Assembly (NCBI RefSeq): GCF_030386795.1
Contig: NZ_JANUQM010000001.1
Coordinates: forward strand, 1-58,262
Reading direction: 5' to 3'
Length of the DNA: 58,262 nucleotides
From: Streptomyces sp. S.PNR 29
Lineage (GTDB): Bacteria; Actinomycetota; Actinomycetes; Streptomycetales; Streptomycetaceae
A program made the translations under genes and the position numbers. Positions within the stretch are counted from its first letter, which is position 1, and every line of letters starts with the position of its first letter. Below the pieces are notes generated by a model, which saw only the letters and a program-made list of their open reading frames with translations, was not told the DNA's origin and made no database searches. Below are positions 34,310-42,831 of this stretch, one piece after another.

Positions 34310-35140
34310 CTAACCGGCCAGCGAATCCGCCAGTTGGGACGCCAGTTTCTGTGCCCTGTCCTGCATTTCCTTGCTGTCCGGGACCACGCCGATGGTCGCC
34401 GGCTGCTCCGCGTACTCGATCGTCACGATCACATTCGACGTGCGGAACGCCACAGTCACCGTGCGCTGCTTGGCCGTCGAACCGGAGCTGCTCAGCTCGT
34501 CGTCCAGGAAGGCCTCGTCGCCGAGCCCGTCGAGGAGGCGGGGCTGGAGGTCGGCCGGGGTGGTGCTGGGGGAGGGGGACACGGAGGAGCCGGCGGAAGC
34601 CGAGGCCGAGGCGGAGGGGGAGGGCGAGGTACTCGGGCCGGCGTCGGCGGAGGTGACCTCTTCGGCGCTGCTCGGACTGGAGCTGACGGGCGCCGGGAGG
34701 TCGGCCGCCGTCTCCTTCGTCGCGAAGAGCTGCTCGGCCTGACTGTCGTCGCTGACGGTGTTGTCGTACGACACCACCCGCTCGAAGTCGATGAGCAGGT
34801 GGTCGGTGGCGTCCGTCGACTCCACCTTCCAGCGGCAGCCGACCTTGCGGTCGGTGTCGAACGTGGGCGTCGCCTCGCCCTCGTAGGCCTTCTGGCGCTG
34901 CTCCGCGTCCGTGATCTGCCTGATGCCGGGCAGCAGGGAGGCGAGGGTCTCGTGACCGACCGCGCCGCAGGGCTCCGGGAGCGTGCGGTACCGGCCGGGC
35001 TCGGCCGCCGCGGACGCCGTACCTGCGGCACCCGGGTTGGAGCTGTCCGCCTCCTCGTCACCGCCCGAGCCGCTGGTACAGCCGGCCAGCAGCGCCGCGA
35101 GGAGGGCGGCGGCGCCGGTTACGTACGCCTTCCGTTGCAC
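34310..35140 (-). CDS. DUF3558 lipoprotein (paralogue)
   Basis: A 276-aa predicted lipoprotein with lipobox LLAGC after a short signal (QRKAYVTGAAALLAALLAG). The DUF3558 features are LPEPCGAVGHETLASLLPG and VGCRWKVES, matching the neighbour. A Ser/Pro/Ala-rich linker interrupts the middle, and the C-terminal domain (VTVAFRTSNVIVTIEYAEQ) resembles VVARVENVVVTVDYNG in the paralogue. GTG start with GAGGAG 7 nt upstream. The genes are 122 nt apart, so they may be transcribed together. It diverges from rtcB. Confidence 0.8.
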   Translation of the reverse strand: MQRKAYVTGAAALLAALLAGCTSGSGGDEEADSSNPGAAGTASAAAEPGRYRTLPEPCGAVGHETLASLLPGIRQITDAEQRQKAYEGEATPTFDTDRKVGCRWKVESTDATDHLLIDFERVVSYDNTVSDDSQAEQLFATKETAADLPAPVSSSPSSAEEVTSADAGPSTSPSPSASASASAGSSVSPSPSTTPADLQPRLLDGLGDEAFLDDELSSSGSTAKQRTVTVAFRTSNVIVTIEYAEQPATIGVVPDSKEMQDRAQKLASQLADSLAG

Positions 35141-35311
35141 GTGGGGGCTCCTCTCGGCGCGGATATTGGGTTGCCGCCCCTGGGCGGCCGATGAACACAA
35201 TGTGTATCGCACGCACTGCCGTGGACGCCGGTCCCTTGTCCCTTTCATCGACCTTGGCGCCGGTTTTGCGTTTCAGGACTTCTGTTTGTTTCCGGGGGAT
35301 TTGAGGGCGAT

Positions 35312-36505
35312 ATGTCATACGTGGAGCTGCCGGGTGCCAAGGTTCCCATCCGTCTGTGGGCCGACCCGGCGACCATCGAGGGCGCGGCGATGCAGCAGCT
35401 GCAGAACGTCGCGACCCTGCCGTGGATCGAGGGGCTCGCGGTCATGCCCGACGTGCACTACGGCAAGGGCGCGACGGTCGGGTCGGTCATCGCGATGCGG
35501 GGTGCGGTGTGCCCCGCGGCGGTGGGCGTCGACATCGGCTGCGGGATGTCGGCGGTGAGGACGTCGCTGACGGCCAATGACCTGCCGGGGGATTTGTCGC
35601 GGCTGCGGTCGAGGATCGAGCAGGTTGTTCCGGTGGGGCGGGGAATGCACGACAGCCCCGTGGATCCGGGGCGGTTCCACGGGGTGGCGACTGCCGGATG
35701 GGACGACTTCTGGGGGCGGTTCGAGGGGGTTGCCGAGGCCGTCAGGTTCCGGCGGGAGCGGGCGGCCTTGCAGATGGGGACGCTCGGATCCGGCAACCAC
35801 TTTGTCGAAGTCTGTGTAGATACGTCTGATTCGGTGTGGCTCATGCTGCACTCCGGATCCAGGAACATCGGCAAGGAACTGGCCGAGTTCCACATCGGCG
35901 TCGCTCAGAAGCTCCCGCACAACCAGGGGCTGGTCGACCGCGACCTGGCCGTGTTCGTCGCGGACACCCCGCAGATGGCGGCCTACCGCAACGACCTGTT
36001 CTGGGCGCAGGAGTACGCCAAGTACAACCGCACGATCATGATGGCGCTCCTGAAGGACGTGATCCGCAAGGAGTTCAAGAAGGCCAGGCCCGCCTTCGAG
36101 CCGGAGATCTCCTGCCACCACAACTATGTGGCGGAGGAACGGTATGAGGGCATGGACCTGCTCGTCACCCGCAAGGGCGCGATCCGGGCCGGCTCCGGCG
36201 AGTACGGGATCATCCCGGGCTCCATGGGCACGGGTTCGTACATCGTGAAGGGCCTCGGCAACGACAAGTCCTTCAACTCGGCGTCGCACGGCGCCGGCCG
36301 GCGGATGAGCCGCAACGCGGCGAAGCGCCGCTTCTCGACGAAGGACCTGGAGGAGCAGACGCGGGGCGTGGAGTGCCGCAAGGACTCCGGCGTCGTGGAC
36401 GAGATCCCGGGCGCCTACAAGCCGATCGAGCAGGTCATCGACCAGCAGCGGGACCTGGTGGAGGTCGTGGCGAAGCTGAAGCAGGTCGTCTGCGTGAAGG
36501 GCTGA
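35312..36505 (+). CDS. rtcB: RNA-splicing ligase RtcB
   Basis: A 397-aa RtcB. Metal-binding motifs are PDVHYGKGATVGSV (DxHxGKG), VGVDIGCGM (the metal-binding cysteine), GSGNHFVE, HSGSRNIG and SCHHNY. The guanylylated histidine lies in NSASHGAGRRMSR. It seals 2',3'-cyclic phosphate or 3'-phosphate RNA to 5'-OH ends using GTP and Mn. No archease gene is adjacent. The ATG follows a GGGGG run only; it is monocistronic and ends at a perfect hairpin terminator. Confidence 0.96.
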   Translation: MSYVELPGAKVPIRLWADPATIEGAAMQQLQNVATLPWIEGLAVMPDVHYGKGATVGSVIAMRGAVCPAAVGVDIGCGMSAVRTSLTANDLPGDLSRLRSRIEQVVPVGRGMHDSPVDPGRFHGVATAGWDDFWGRFEGVAEAVRFRRERAALQMGTLGSGNHFVEVCVDTSDSVWLMLHSGSRNIGKELAEFHIGVAQKLPHNQGLVDRDLAVFVADTPQMAAYRNDLFWAQEYAKYNRTIMMALLKDVIRKEFKKARPAFEPEISCHHNYVAEERYEGMDLLVTRKGAIRAGSGEYGIIPGSMGTGSYIVKGLGNDKSFNSASHGAGRRMSRNAAKRRFSTKDLEEQTRGVECRKDSGVVDEIPGAYKPIEQVIDQQRDLVEVVAKLKQVVCVKG

Positions 36506-36510
36506 CGCAT

Positions 36511-36538
36511 GAGGCCCCCGGCGGCAACCGGGGGCCTC
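36511..36538. terminator. terminator after rtcB
   Basis: An 11-bp perfect stem GAGGCCCCCGG/CCGGGGGCCTC with a six-base loop, just after the rtcB stop and before a convergent small gene. Confidence 0.85.
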
Positions 36539-36566
36539 GCTCATAGGGTCAGTGGTCGCTGTGCCG

Positions 36567-36710
36567 TCACTTCGCGTGCAGCACCGCGTAGATCATGACG
36601 AACGCCACGATGTGGATGCCGAAGAGGAAGTAGGCGAGCCACCACCACATGTGGCGTTCGTTCTTCGTTTCCAGGGCGCGGCGCTGCCGTTCCCGTTCGG
36701 CGTCCGGCAT
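36567..36710 (-). CDS. 47-aa single-pass membrane microprotein
   Basis: A 47-residue protein: a polar, highly charged N-terminus (PDAERERQRRALETKNERH) followed by one membrane helix (MWWWLAYFLFGIHIVAFVM). Its ATG overlaps the SDR stop as TGATG, implying translation by re-initiation. Similar DUF6126-like small membrane proteins occur in Streptomyces; function unknown. The coupling indicates it is made with the SDR enzyme. Confidence 0.7.
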   Translation of the reverse strand: MPDAERERQRRALETKNERHMWWWLAYFLFGIHIVAFVMIYAVLHAK

Positions 36711-37477
36711 CACAGTTCCCGGTGGACCTTGGTGTTCGAGGCCTGGGCGCGTGGGCGGAGGATCAGGAGGTCCACGTTGACGTGGCTGGGGCGGGTGACC
36801 GCCCAGGTGATGGTGTCGGCGACGTCGTCGGCGGTGAGGGGTTCGGCGACGCCCTCGTAGACCTTGGCCGCCTTCTCGGCGTCGCCGCCGAAGCGGGTCA
36901 GGGCGAACTCGTCGGTCCTGACCATGCCGGGGGCGATCTCGATGACGCGGACCGGCTGGCCGACGATCTCCAGGCGGAGGGTCTCGGCGAGGACGTGGGC
37001 GCCGTGCTTGGCGGCGACGTAGCCCGCGCCGCCCTCGTAGGTGCCGTGGCCGGCCGTGGAGGAGACGACGACGACCGTGCCGTCGCCGCTCGCGACCAGC
37101 TTCGGGAGCAGGGCCTGGGTGAGGTTCAGGGTGCCGATGACGTTCGTCTCGTACATCTGGCGCCAGTCGGCCGGGTCGCCGGTCGCGACCGGGTCGGCGC
37201 CGAGCGCGCCGCCCGCGTTGTTGACGAGGACGCCGATCGTCCTGAACGCCGTCGCGAACTCGTCCACGGCGGCGCGGTCGGTCACGTCGAGCGCGTATGC
37301 CGTCGCCGAGTGGCCGGCCGCGTTGATCTCCTCGGCGAGCGCCTCGATACGGTCCTTGCGGCGGGCGGTGAGGACGACGCGGTATCCGGCGGCGGCGAGC
37401 TGCCGGGCCGTGGCGGCGCCGATTCCGCTGCTCGCACCGGTGACGACGGCGATGCGGGACGGTGCGGCGGTGGCCAT
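36710..37477 (-). CDS. short-chain dehydrogenase/reductase (SDR)
   Basis: A 255-aa classical SDR. The cofactor motif is VVTGASSGIGAATARQ, NNAGG stabilises the fold, and the catalytic Ser-Tyr-Lys are in VVSSTAGHGTYEGGAGYVAAKHG (SxxxxxxxxxxYxxxK spacing). It has the ARRKDR basic pair after beta-2, which favours NADPH. Substrate unknown. ATG at 37477 with GAGGAG 6 nt upstream. Its stop overlaps the start of the membrane microprotein. Confidence 0.88.
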   Translation of the reverse strand: MATAAPSRIAVVTGASSGIGAATARQLAAAGYRVVLTARRKDRIEALAEEINAAGHSATAYALDVTDRAAVDEFATAFRTIGVLVNNAGGALGADPVATGDPADWRQMYETNVIGTLNLTQALLPKLVASGDGTVVVVSSTAGHGTYEGGAGYVAAKHGAHVLAETLRLEIVGQPVRVIEIAPGMVRTDEFALTRFGGDAEKAAKVYEGVAEPLTADDVADTITWAVTRPSHVNVDLLILRPRAQASNTKVHREL

Positions 37478-37616
37478 GGGCTGCTCCTCGGGCGTGGGCG
37501 GAAGGCTGCCCGGCCAGGATAGGCAGGGCGGTTGGTGGTCTCGTTGTGCGGTCGGCTCGCCCGGGGTGCGGTGGGACAATGAAGAAGGTGATCCCCTGTG
37601 CCGACGGAGGTGGATC

Positions 37617-38054
37617 ATGGGACAGGCGCGCGAGGTCATGGACCGGCTCACCGAGGCCATCACCACGAATGCGGGGCCTCAGCGCATCGCGGAGCTGTAC
37701 GCGGAGGACGCGGTCGCCGTCACCCCGGACGGCGGGGAGATCCACGGGCGCGACAACATCGCCGCGTACTGGCAGCAGATGACGGAGATGATTCCCGAGG
37801 GCACGTACGAGTCGGTGCACGCGTACGAGGTCGGCGACACGGCCATCGACGAAGGGTTCTTCAGCGGCCGTAACACCGGGCCGATCCAGCTGCCCTCCGG
37901 GGAGTCGCTGCCGGCGACGCAGAAGGAGGTCAGGATTCGAGGAGTGGACTTCGCCACCGTCGACGAGGACGGACGGATCGTCGACTACCGGCTCTACTTC
38001 GACGAGATGGAGTTCCTGGGTCAGCTGGGGCTGCTGCCCGAAGAGCCGGCCTGA
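37617..38054 (+). CDS. SnoaL/DUF4440-like (NTF2 fold) protein
   Basis: A 145-aa protein of the NTF2-like fold: LTEAITTNAGPQRIAELYAEDAVAVTPDGGEIHGRDNI, then beta strands including DTAIDEGFFSG and VDYRLYFDEMEFLGQLGL. Such proteins can be small-molecule isomerases or cyclases or just binding domains; no clear catalytic residue is assigned. GGAGG lies 6 nt before the ATG. Its TGA stop is also the left 3-bp flank of the MITE-like hairpin, so the element may have inserted exactly at the gene end. Confidence 0.75.
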   Translation: MGQAREVMDRLTEAITTNAGPQRIAELYAEDAVAVTPDGGEIHGRDNIAAYWQQMTEMIPEGTYESVHAYEVGDTAIDEGFFSGRNTGPIQLPSGESLPATQKEVRIRGVDFATVDEDGRIVDYRLYFDEMEFLGQLGLLPEEPA

Positions 38055-38173
38055 GGGGTCCTTTCACTGTGCCCGTCCGGGTCGCGCGGCCTGGCACCGC
38101 ACCTCGCCGCGTTGCCATGCACGGCACCAGACCACGCGACCTGATCGGACGCTCATAGTGAAAGGACCCCTGA
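38052..38173. mobile_element. MITE-like inverted-repeat element (116 bp) with TGA flanks
   Basis: GGGGTCCTTTCACT (38055-38068) and AGTGAAAGGACCCC (38157-38170) are perfect 14-bp termini, directly flanked on both sides by TGA, as expected for a 3-bp target duplication. The interior also folds back: 38079-38101 pairs with 38119-38143, and on the minus-strand RNA its differences are mostly G-U wobbles. The whole unit is therefore a long hairpin without an ORF. It could be a transposase-less element or a large RNA hairpin ending the YnfA transcript. No second copy is in the window. Confidence 0.6.
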
Positions 38174-38183
38174 GTGCGCTCCC

Positions 38184-38519
38184 TCAGCTGCCCCGCGGCG
38201 CCCACATGATCACCGCCATGCCCGCGAGGCAGATCAGCGCGCCCGTCACGTCCCAGCGGTCGGGGCGATAGCCGTCCGCGACCACGCCCCACAGGATCGA
38301 GCCGGCGACGAAGATCCCGCCGTACGCGGCGAGGACGCGGCCGAAGTGGGCGTCGGGCTGGAAGGTGGCGACGAAACCGTACGCGCCGAGGGCGAGGACA
38401 CCGCCGGCGGCCCAGAGCCAGCCGCGGTGCTCCCGCACTCCCTGCCAGACCAGCCAGGCCCCGCCGATCTCCAGCAGGGCGGCGAGGACGAACAGGGCCG
38501 CGGAGCGCAGGATCAGCAT
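38184..38519 (-). CDS. YnfA family small membrane protein
   Basis: A 111-aa protein with four membrane helices ([74 protein letters not shown]). It matches the UPF0060/YnfA family, related to small multidrug-resistance transporters; the conserved Glu lies in [15 protein letters not shown] at 38519. It ends 11 nt from the MITE-like hairpin. Confidence 0.88.
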   Translation of the reverse strand: MLILRSAALFVLAALLEIGGAWLVWQGVREHRGWLWAAGGVLALGAYGFVATFQPDAHFGRVLAAYGGIFVAGSILWGVVADGYRPDRWDVTGALICLAGMAVIMWAPRGS

Positions 38520-38641
38520 GCCCGCAGCTTCGCATGGCCGCCGAGAGCCCTGACGCCCGGCGTCACCTGATGGACGGAGCCCGGCGGGCGGGCCCGGTCG
38601 GCGCGTCATACGATCTCCGCGCGGCCCAGGCGAGCAGGAGT

Positions 38642-38701
38642 GAAGGGGAGCGAGGGGGAGCGAGGGAGAGCGAAAAGGAGCGAAGGGGAGCGAAGGGGAG
38701 C
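38642..38701 (+). repeat. six tandem 10-bp repeats in the marR leader
   Basis: Six consecutive decamers of the form GAAGGGGAGC (variants GAGGGGGAGC, GAGGGAGAGC, GAAAAGGAGC) fill 38642-38701, nearly all purine on this strand. The last copy supplies the Shine-Dalgarno (GGGGAG) 8 nt before the ATG of the MarR gene. Every copy contains an SD-like GGAG. Confidence 0.9.
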
Positions 38702-38708
38702 ACGGGAT

Positions 38709-39182
38709 ATGGCCGGGACAACGCGGGCGCGGCTGCTGGACGAGCTGTCCACGGTCTCCCGGCGCACCATGGCCTCGTACGCCCTGTTCAACCAGGCCGT
38801 CGCCGACCACCTCGGCCTGCACCCCACGGATCTGCAGTGTCTGAACCTGCTCACGCTGGAGGGCGGCCCGGTGACGACGGGCCGGATCGCCGAGCTGACG
38901 GGGCTGACGACCGGGTCGGCGACGCGGCTGGTGGACCGGCTGGAGAAGGCGGGGTACGTCGTCCGGGACCGGGACACGGCCGACCGGCGGCGGGTGCTGG
39001 TGGTGACGGTGCCGGAGAAGGCCGCGGAGTTCGGGCGGCTGTGGGAGCAGCTGGGTGACGGCTTCTCCGCCCTCTTCGACGACCTGGACGATGCCCAACT
39101 GGCCTTGATCGTCGACCATATGAGGCGGACGGCGGATTTCTGCGCTGGGCAGGTGGCGCGGTTGCGTGCCGGGGACGTCTGA
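38709..39182 (+). CDS. MarR family transcriptional regulator
   Basis: A 157-aa winged-helix regulator. [62 protein letters not shown] spans the HTH and the wing (DxRD-R motif). Dimer helices at both ends. The start is ATG 38709 after an unusual purine repeat leader. It lies divergent from ynfA and ~250 nt upstream of a frameshifted MFS exporter gene that it might control. Confidence 0.87.
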   Translation: MAGTTRARLLDELSTVSRRTMASYALFNQAVADHLGLHPTDLQCLNLLTLEGGPVTTGRIAELTGLTTGSATRLVDRLEKAGYVVRDRDTADRRRVLVVTVPEKAAEFGRLWEQLGDGFSALFDDLDDAQLALIVDHMRRTADFCAGQVARLRAGDV

Positions 39183-39431
39183 CGCGCAACGGCTCTGGAA
39201 TTCGGTTGAGGGCCGGTGCGGACGTGCGTACCGTTCCTCGGGTGATGAGCCCCGAGTCGGACAGAACGGAGCCGCCGGTCGCCCGGCGGCGGGCCGTCTG
39301 ACCGGTGACCGACCGGTTCCTCGATCGCTCTCGCTTCCGGCGACCGGACACGCGCTCCGTGTGTCCGCTGCCCCTCGGCGCGCGGCACGCGGATGTTCCT
39401 GACCGCGTAGGCCCACGCTGGAGTCGATCCG

Positions 39432-40594
39432 TTGCCTGTGTTCATCCATGTCCTCGCCCTTGCCGTCTTCGCGCAGGGCACCTCCGAGTTCATGCTGTCC
39501 GGTCTCGTACCGGGCATCGCCCGTGACCTGTCCGTGCCGGTGGCGGCCGCCGCGAGCCTGACGTCCGCGTACGCCGTCGGGATGGTCGTCGGTGCGCCGG
39601 TGATGGCGGCGCTGAGCGCGCGGTGGCCGCGTCGCCGGGCGCTGGCGGGGTTTCTGGCCGCGTTCGTCGTCGTGCATGGCGTCGGCGCGGTCACGACGGA
39701 CTTCGCCGTGCTGTTCGCGACGCGGGTGGTCGCCGCGGTCGTCAACGCGGGCTTCCTCGCGGTCGCGATGTCCGTGGCGACGGCGCTGGTCGTCCCGGCC
39801 GGGCAGGCCAGGGCGACCGCCGTCCTGCTGGCGGGGGTGACGCTGTCGTGCGTGGCCGGGGTGCCCGCGGGTGCGTTGCTCGGAGACCGGTTCGGCTGGC
39901 GATCGGCCTTCTGGGCGGTGGCCGTGCTGTGCCTGCCCGCCCTGGCGCTCGTGTTCCGGTCCGCGCCGGCCGACGCGGACGGTGGGCGCGGGGTGTCGCT
40001 GCGGCAGGAAGCTCGGGCGCTGAGGTCGCGGCCCGTGCAGCTGGCGCTGGTGCTCGCGGCCGTGGTCAACGGGGCGACCTTCGCGACCTTCGCCTACCTG
40101 GCCGTCATCGCCACGGATGTCGCCCGCCTGCCCGGGGGCTGGGTTCCCGGGCTGCTCGCGGCGTTCGGTGCGGGTGCCTTCGCCGGAGTGACCGTGGCCG
40201 GCCGCACGGGCGACGGACGGCTCCGGAAGGGGCTGGTCACGGCTCTGTGTGCGTGCTGCCCGCAGGGTGGGCGGCGCTGGCCATGGCCAGCCCTGATGCT
40301 GCCTCGCTGTGCACGCTGGCGGTCGTGCAGGGCGGGCTGTCCTTCGGTATCGGTTCGGCACTCGTCAGCCGTGTCATGCACGTCGCGTCCCACGCTCCCG
40401 CGCTGAGCGGGTCGTTCGCCACCGCGGCCCTGAACGCCGGCGCGTTGGTGGGCCCGCTGCTCGCCGGCGTCGCCACCGAGAGCACGGGCGACTACCGGTA
40501 CGCCGCCTGGGTCAGCGCCGGGCTGGCCGTGGTGGCGGTCGGTGTCACGGGGGTCGTGCGCGATCACGCGTCACCCGGCCGCGCGGAGGAATAA
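39432..40594 (+). pseudogene. frameshifted Cmx/CmlR-type MFS exporter
   Basis: The gene would encode a ~388-aa MFS drug exporter of the chloramphenicol-resistance Cmx/CmlR type ([22 protein letters not shown]-terminus). The frame is intact to about residue 270 (RKGLVTALC). It then continues in another frame ([17 protein letters not shown] to the end at 40594). The shift is at ~40245, in CTGTGTGCGTGCTGCCC, where two extra bases or one missing base would explain it. The first frame ends at 40406 in out-of-family residues. The TTG at 39432 is the only start before the family N-terminus. A sequencing error cannot be excluded. Confidence 0.75.
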
Positions 40595-40619
40595 CGTCGG
40601 AGGGTGGACCGTTCGAGGC

Positions 40620-40638
40620 TATAGTTGAACGGTCAACA
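40620..40638 (+). promoter_or_regulatory. operator-like palindrome over a -10 element upstream of the LLM gene
   Basis: GTTGAACGGTCAAC (40624-40637) has 5-bp inverted arms GTTGA/TCAAC and overlaps TATAGT (40620-40625), a good -10. It lies 20 nt upstream of the ATG, so a bound repressor would block transcription start. The regulator is unknown; the nearby MarR protein is a candidate. Confidence 0.5.
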
Positions 40639-40657
40639 ACCTGGAGGGTGAGCGACC

Positions 40658-41746
40658 ATGCAGTTCGGGATCTTCAGCGTCGGGGACGTCACCCCGGACC
40701 CGACCACCGGGCGGACGCCGACCGAGCGCGAGCGCATCAAGGCCATGGTCGCCATCGCGCTGAAGGCCGAGGAGGCCGGGCTCGACGTCTTCGCGACCGG
40801 CGAGCACCACAATCCGCCGTTCGTGCCCTCCTCGCCGACGACCATGCTCGGCTATATCGCGGCGCGGACGGAACGGCTGATCCTGTCCACCGCCACCACG
40901 CTCATCACCACCAACGACCCGGTGAAGATCGCCGAGGACTTCGCGATGCTCCAGCACCTGGCCGACGGTCGGGTGGACCTGATGATGGGGCGCGGCAACA
41001 CCGGGCCGGTGTACCCGTGGTTCGGCCAGGACATCCGGCAGGGCATTCCGCTCGCCATCGAGAACTACGCCCTGCTGCACCGGCTGTGGCGCGAGGACGT
41101 GGTGGACTGGGAGGGGAAGTTCCGTACGCCCCTGCAGGGTTTCACGGCCACGCCCCGCCCGCTGGACGGCGTGCCGCCGTTCGTCTGGCACGGGTCGATC
41201 CGGTCGCCGGAGATCGCCGAGCAGGCCGCGTACTACGGCGACGGGTTCTTCCACAACAACATCTTCTGGCCGGCCGACCACACCAAGCGGATGGTGGAGC
41301 TGTACCGGAGCCGGTACGCCCACTACGGGCACGGTACCCCCGAGCAGGCCATCGTCGGGCTCGGCGGGCAGGTGTTCATGCGGCGGAACTCCCAGGACGC
41401 GGTGCGCGAGTTCCGGCCCTACTTCGATGTCGCGCCCGTGTACGGGCACGGGCCGTCGCTGGAGGAGTTCACGGAGCAGACTCCGCTGACCGTCGGTTCC
41501 CCGCAGCAGGTGATCGAGAAGACCCTGTCGTTCCGTGAGTACGCCGGGGACTACCAGCGCCAGCTGTTCCTGATGGACCACGCCGGGCTGCCGCTGAAGA
41601 CGGTCCTCGAACAGATCGACATGCTCGGCGAGGAGGTCGTGCCGGTGCTGCGGGAGGAGTTCGCCAAGGTCCGGCCCGCCGGTGTGCCGGACGCGCCCAC
41701 CCACCGGTCCCTGCTCGCCGCGGCGAAGGAGGAAGCCGCCGTCTGA
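40658..41746 (+). CDS. LLM class flavin-dependent oxidoreductase
   Basis: A 362-aa luciferase-like TIM-barrel enzyme: MQFGIFSVGDVTPDP, TGEHHNPPF, TATTLITTNDPVKIAEDFAMLQHLADGRVDLMMGRGN, and FHNNIFW. It uses FMNH2 or F420H2; the family oxidises or reduces diverse substrates. GGAGGG precedes the ATG. A palindrome over the promoter suggests tight repression. It is not obviously cotranscribed with neighbours. Confidence 0.88.
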   Translation: MQFGIFSVGDVTPDPTTGRTPTERERIKAMVAIALKAEEAGLDVFATGEHHNPPFVPSSPTTMLGYIAARTERLILSTATTLITTNDPVKIAEDFAMLQHLADGRVDLMMGRGNTGPVYPWFGQDIRQGIPLAIENYALLHRLWREDVVDWEGKFRTPLQGFTATPRPLDGVPPFVWHGSIRSPEIAEQAAYYGDGFFHNNIFWPADHTKRMVELYRSRYAHYGHGTPEQAIVGLGGQVFMRRNSQDAVREFRPYFDVAPVYGHGPSLEEFTEQTPLTVGSPQQVIEKTLSFREYAGDYQRQLFLMDHAGLPLKTVLEQIDMLGEEVVPVLREEFAKVRPAGVPDAPTHRSLLAAAKEEAAV

Positions 41747-42105
41747 GGCTCGTCGCCTGCGACGGGCTGGGCATGCCCGTCTGCCGTCTGCCGTCCGCCG
41801 CCCGCCGACCGGTCGGCCGAGGCCGCTCTGCATGCCGTCGGCGGGGGCCGGTGGTGGGCGGCGGTGGTGGGCGGTGCTCGGCCGGTGTCGGGGAGGTGTG
41901 GCTGGGCTTCGGCCGGGTCGGGGTGCTGTGGGGGCCGGTGGTAGGGGCAGGTCGCGCGTGACCTCGCCGGGTCGTTCAGGCCGGCGGGGGTCTGGGGCGA
42001 AGCCCCCGCAGGCGCGGCTGCGGCAGGGTGAGAGGCCAGTAAGAAGGGTGACCGTAAGAGCGCTCACCTCGGCTCAATCGCCGGAGGCCTTGGCACACTG
42101 GGTCC
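41747..42105 (+). other. GC-rich intergenic region with a small hairpin repeat
   Basis: A 359-nt region without a supportable gene. It includes G-rich stretches (41835-41950) and the hairpin GCGGGGG/CCCCCGC (41984-41990 and 42003-42009), containing a nested GGGGC-GAA-GCCCC. The pattern of GGGGTCTGGGGC-GAAGCCCC is a frequent extragenic palindrome in Streptomyces. The end of the region contains the leader of the two-component operon. Confidence 0.5.
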
Positions 42106-42831
<726 letters not shown>

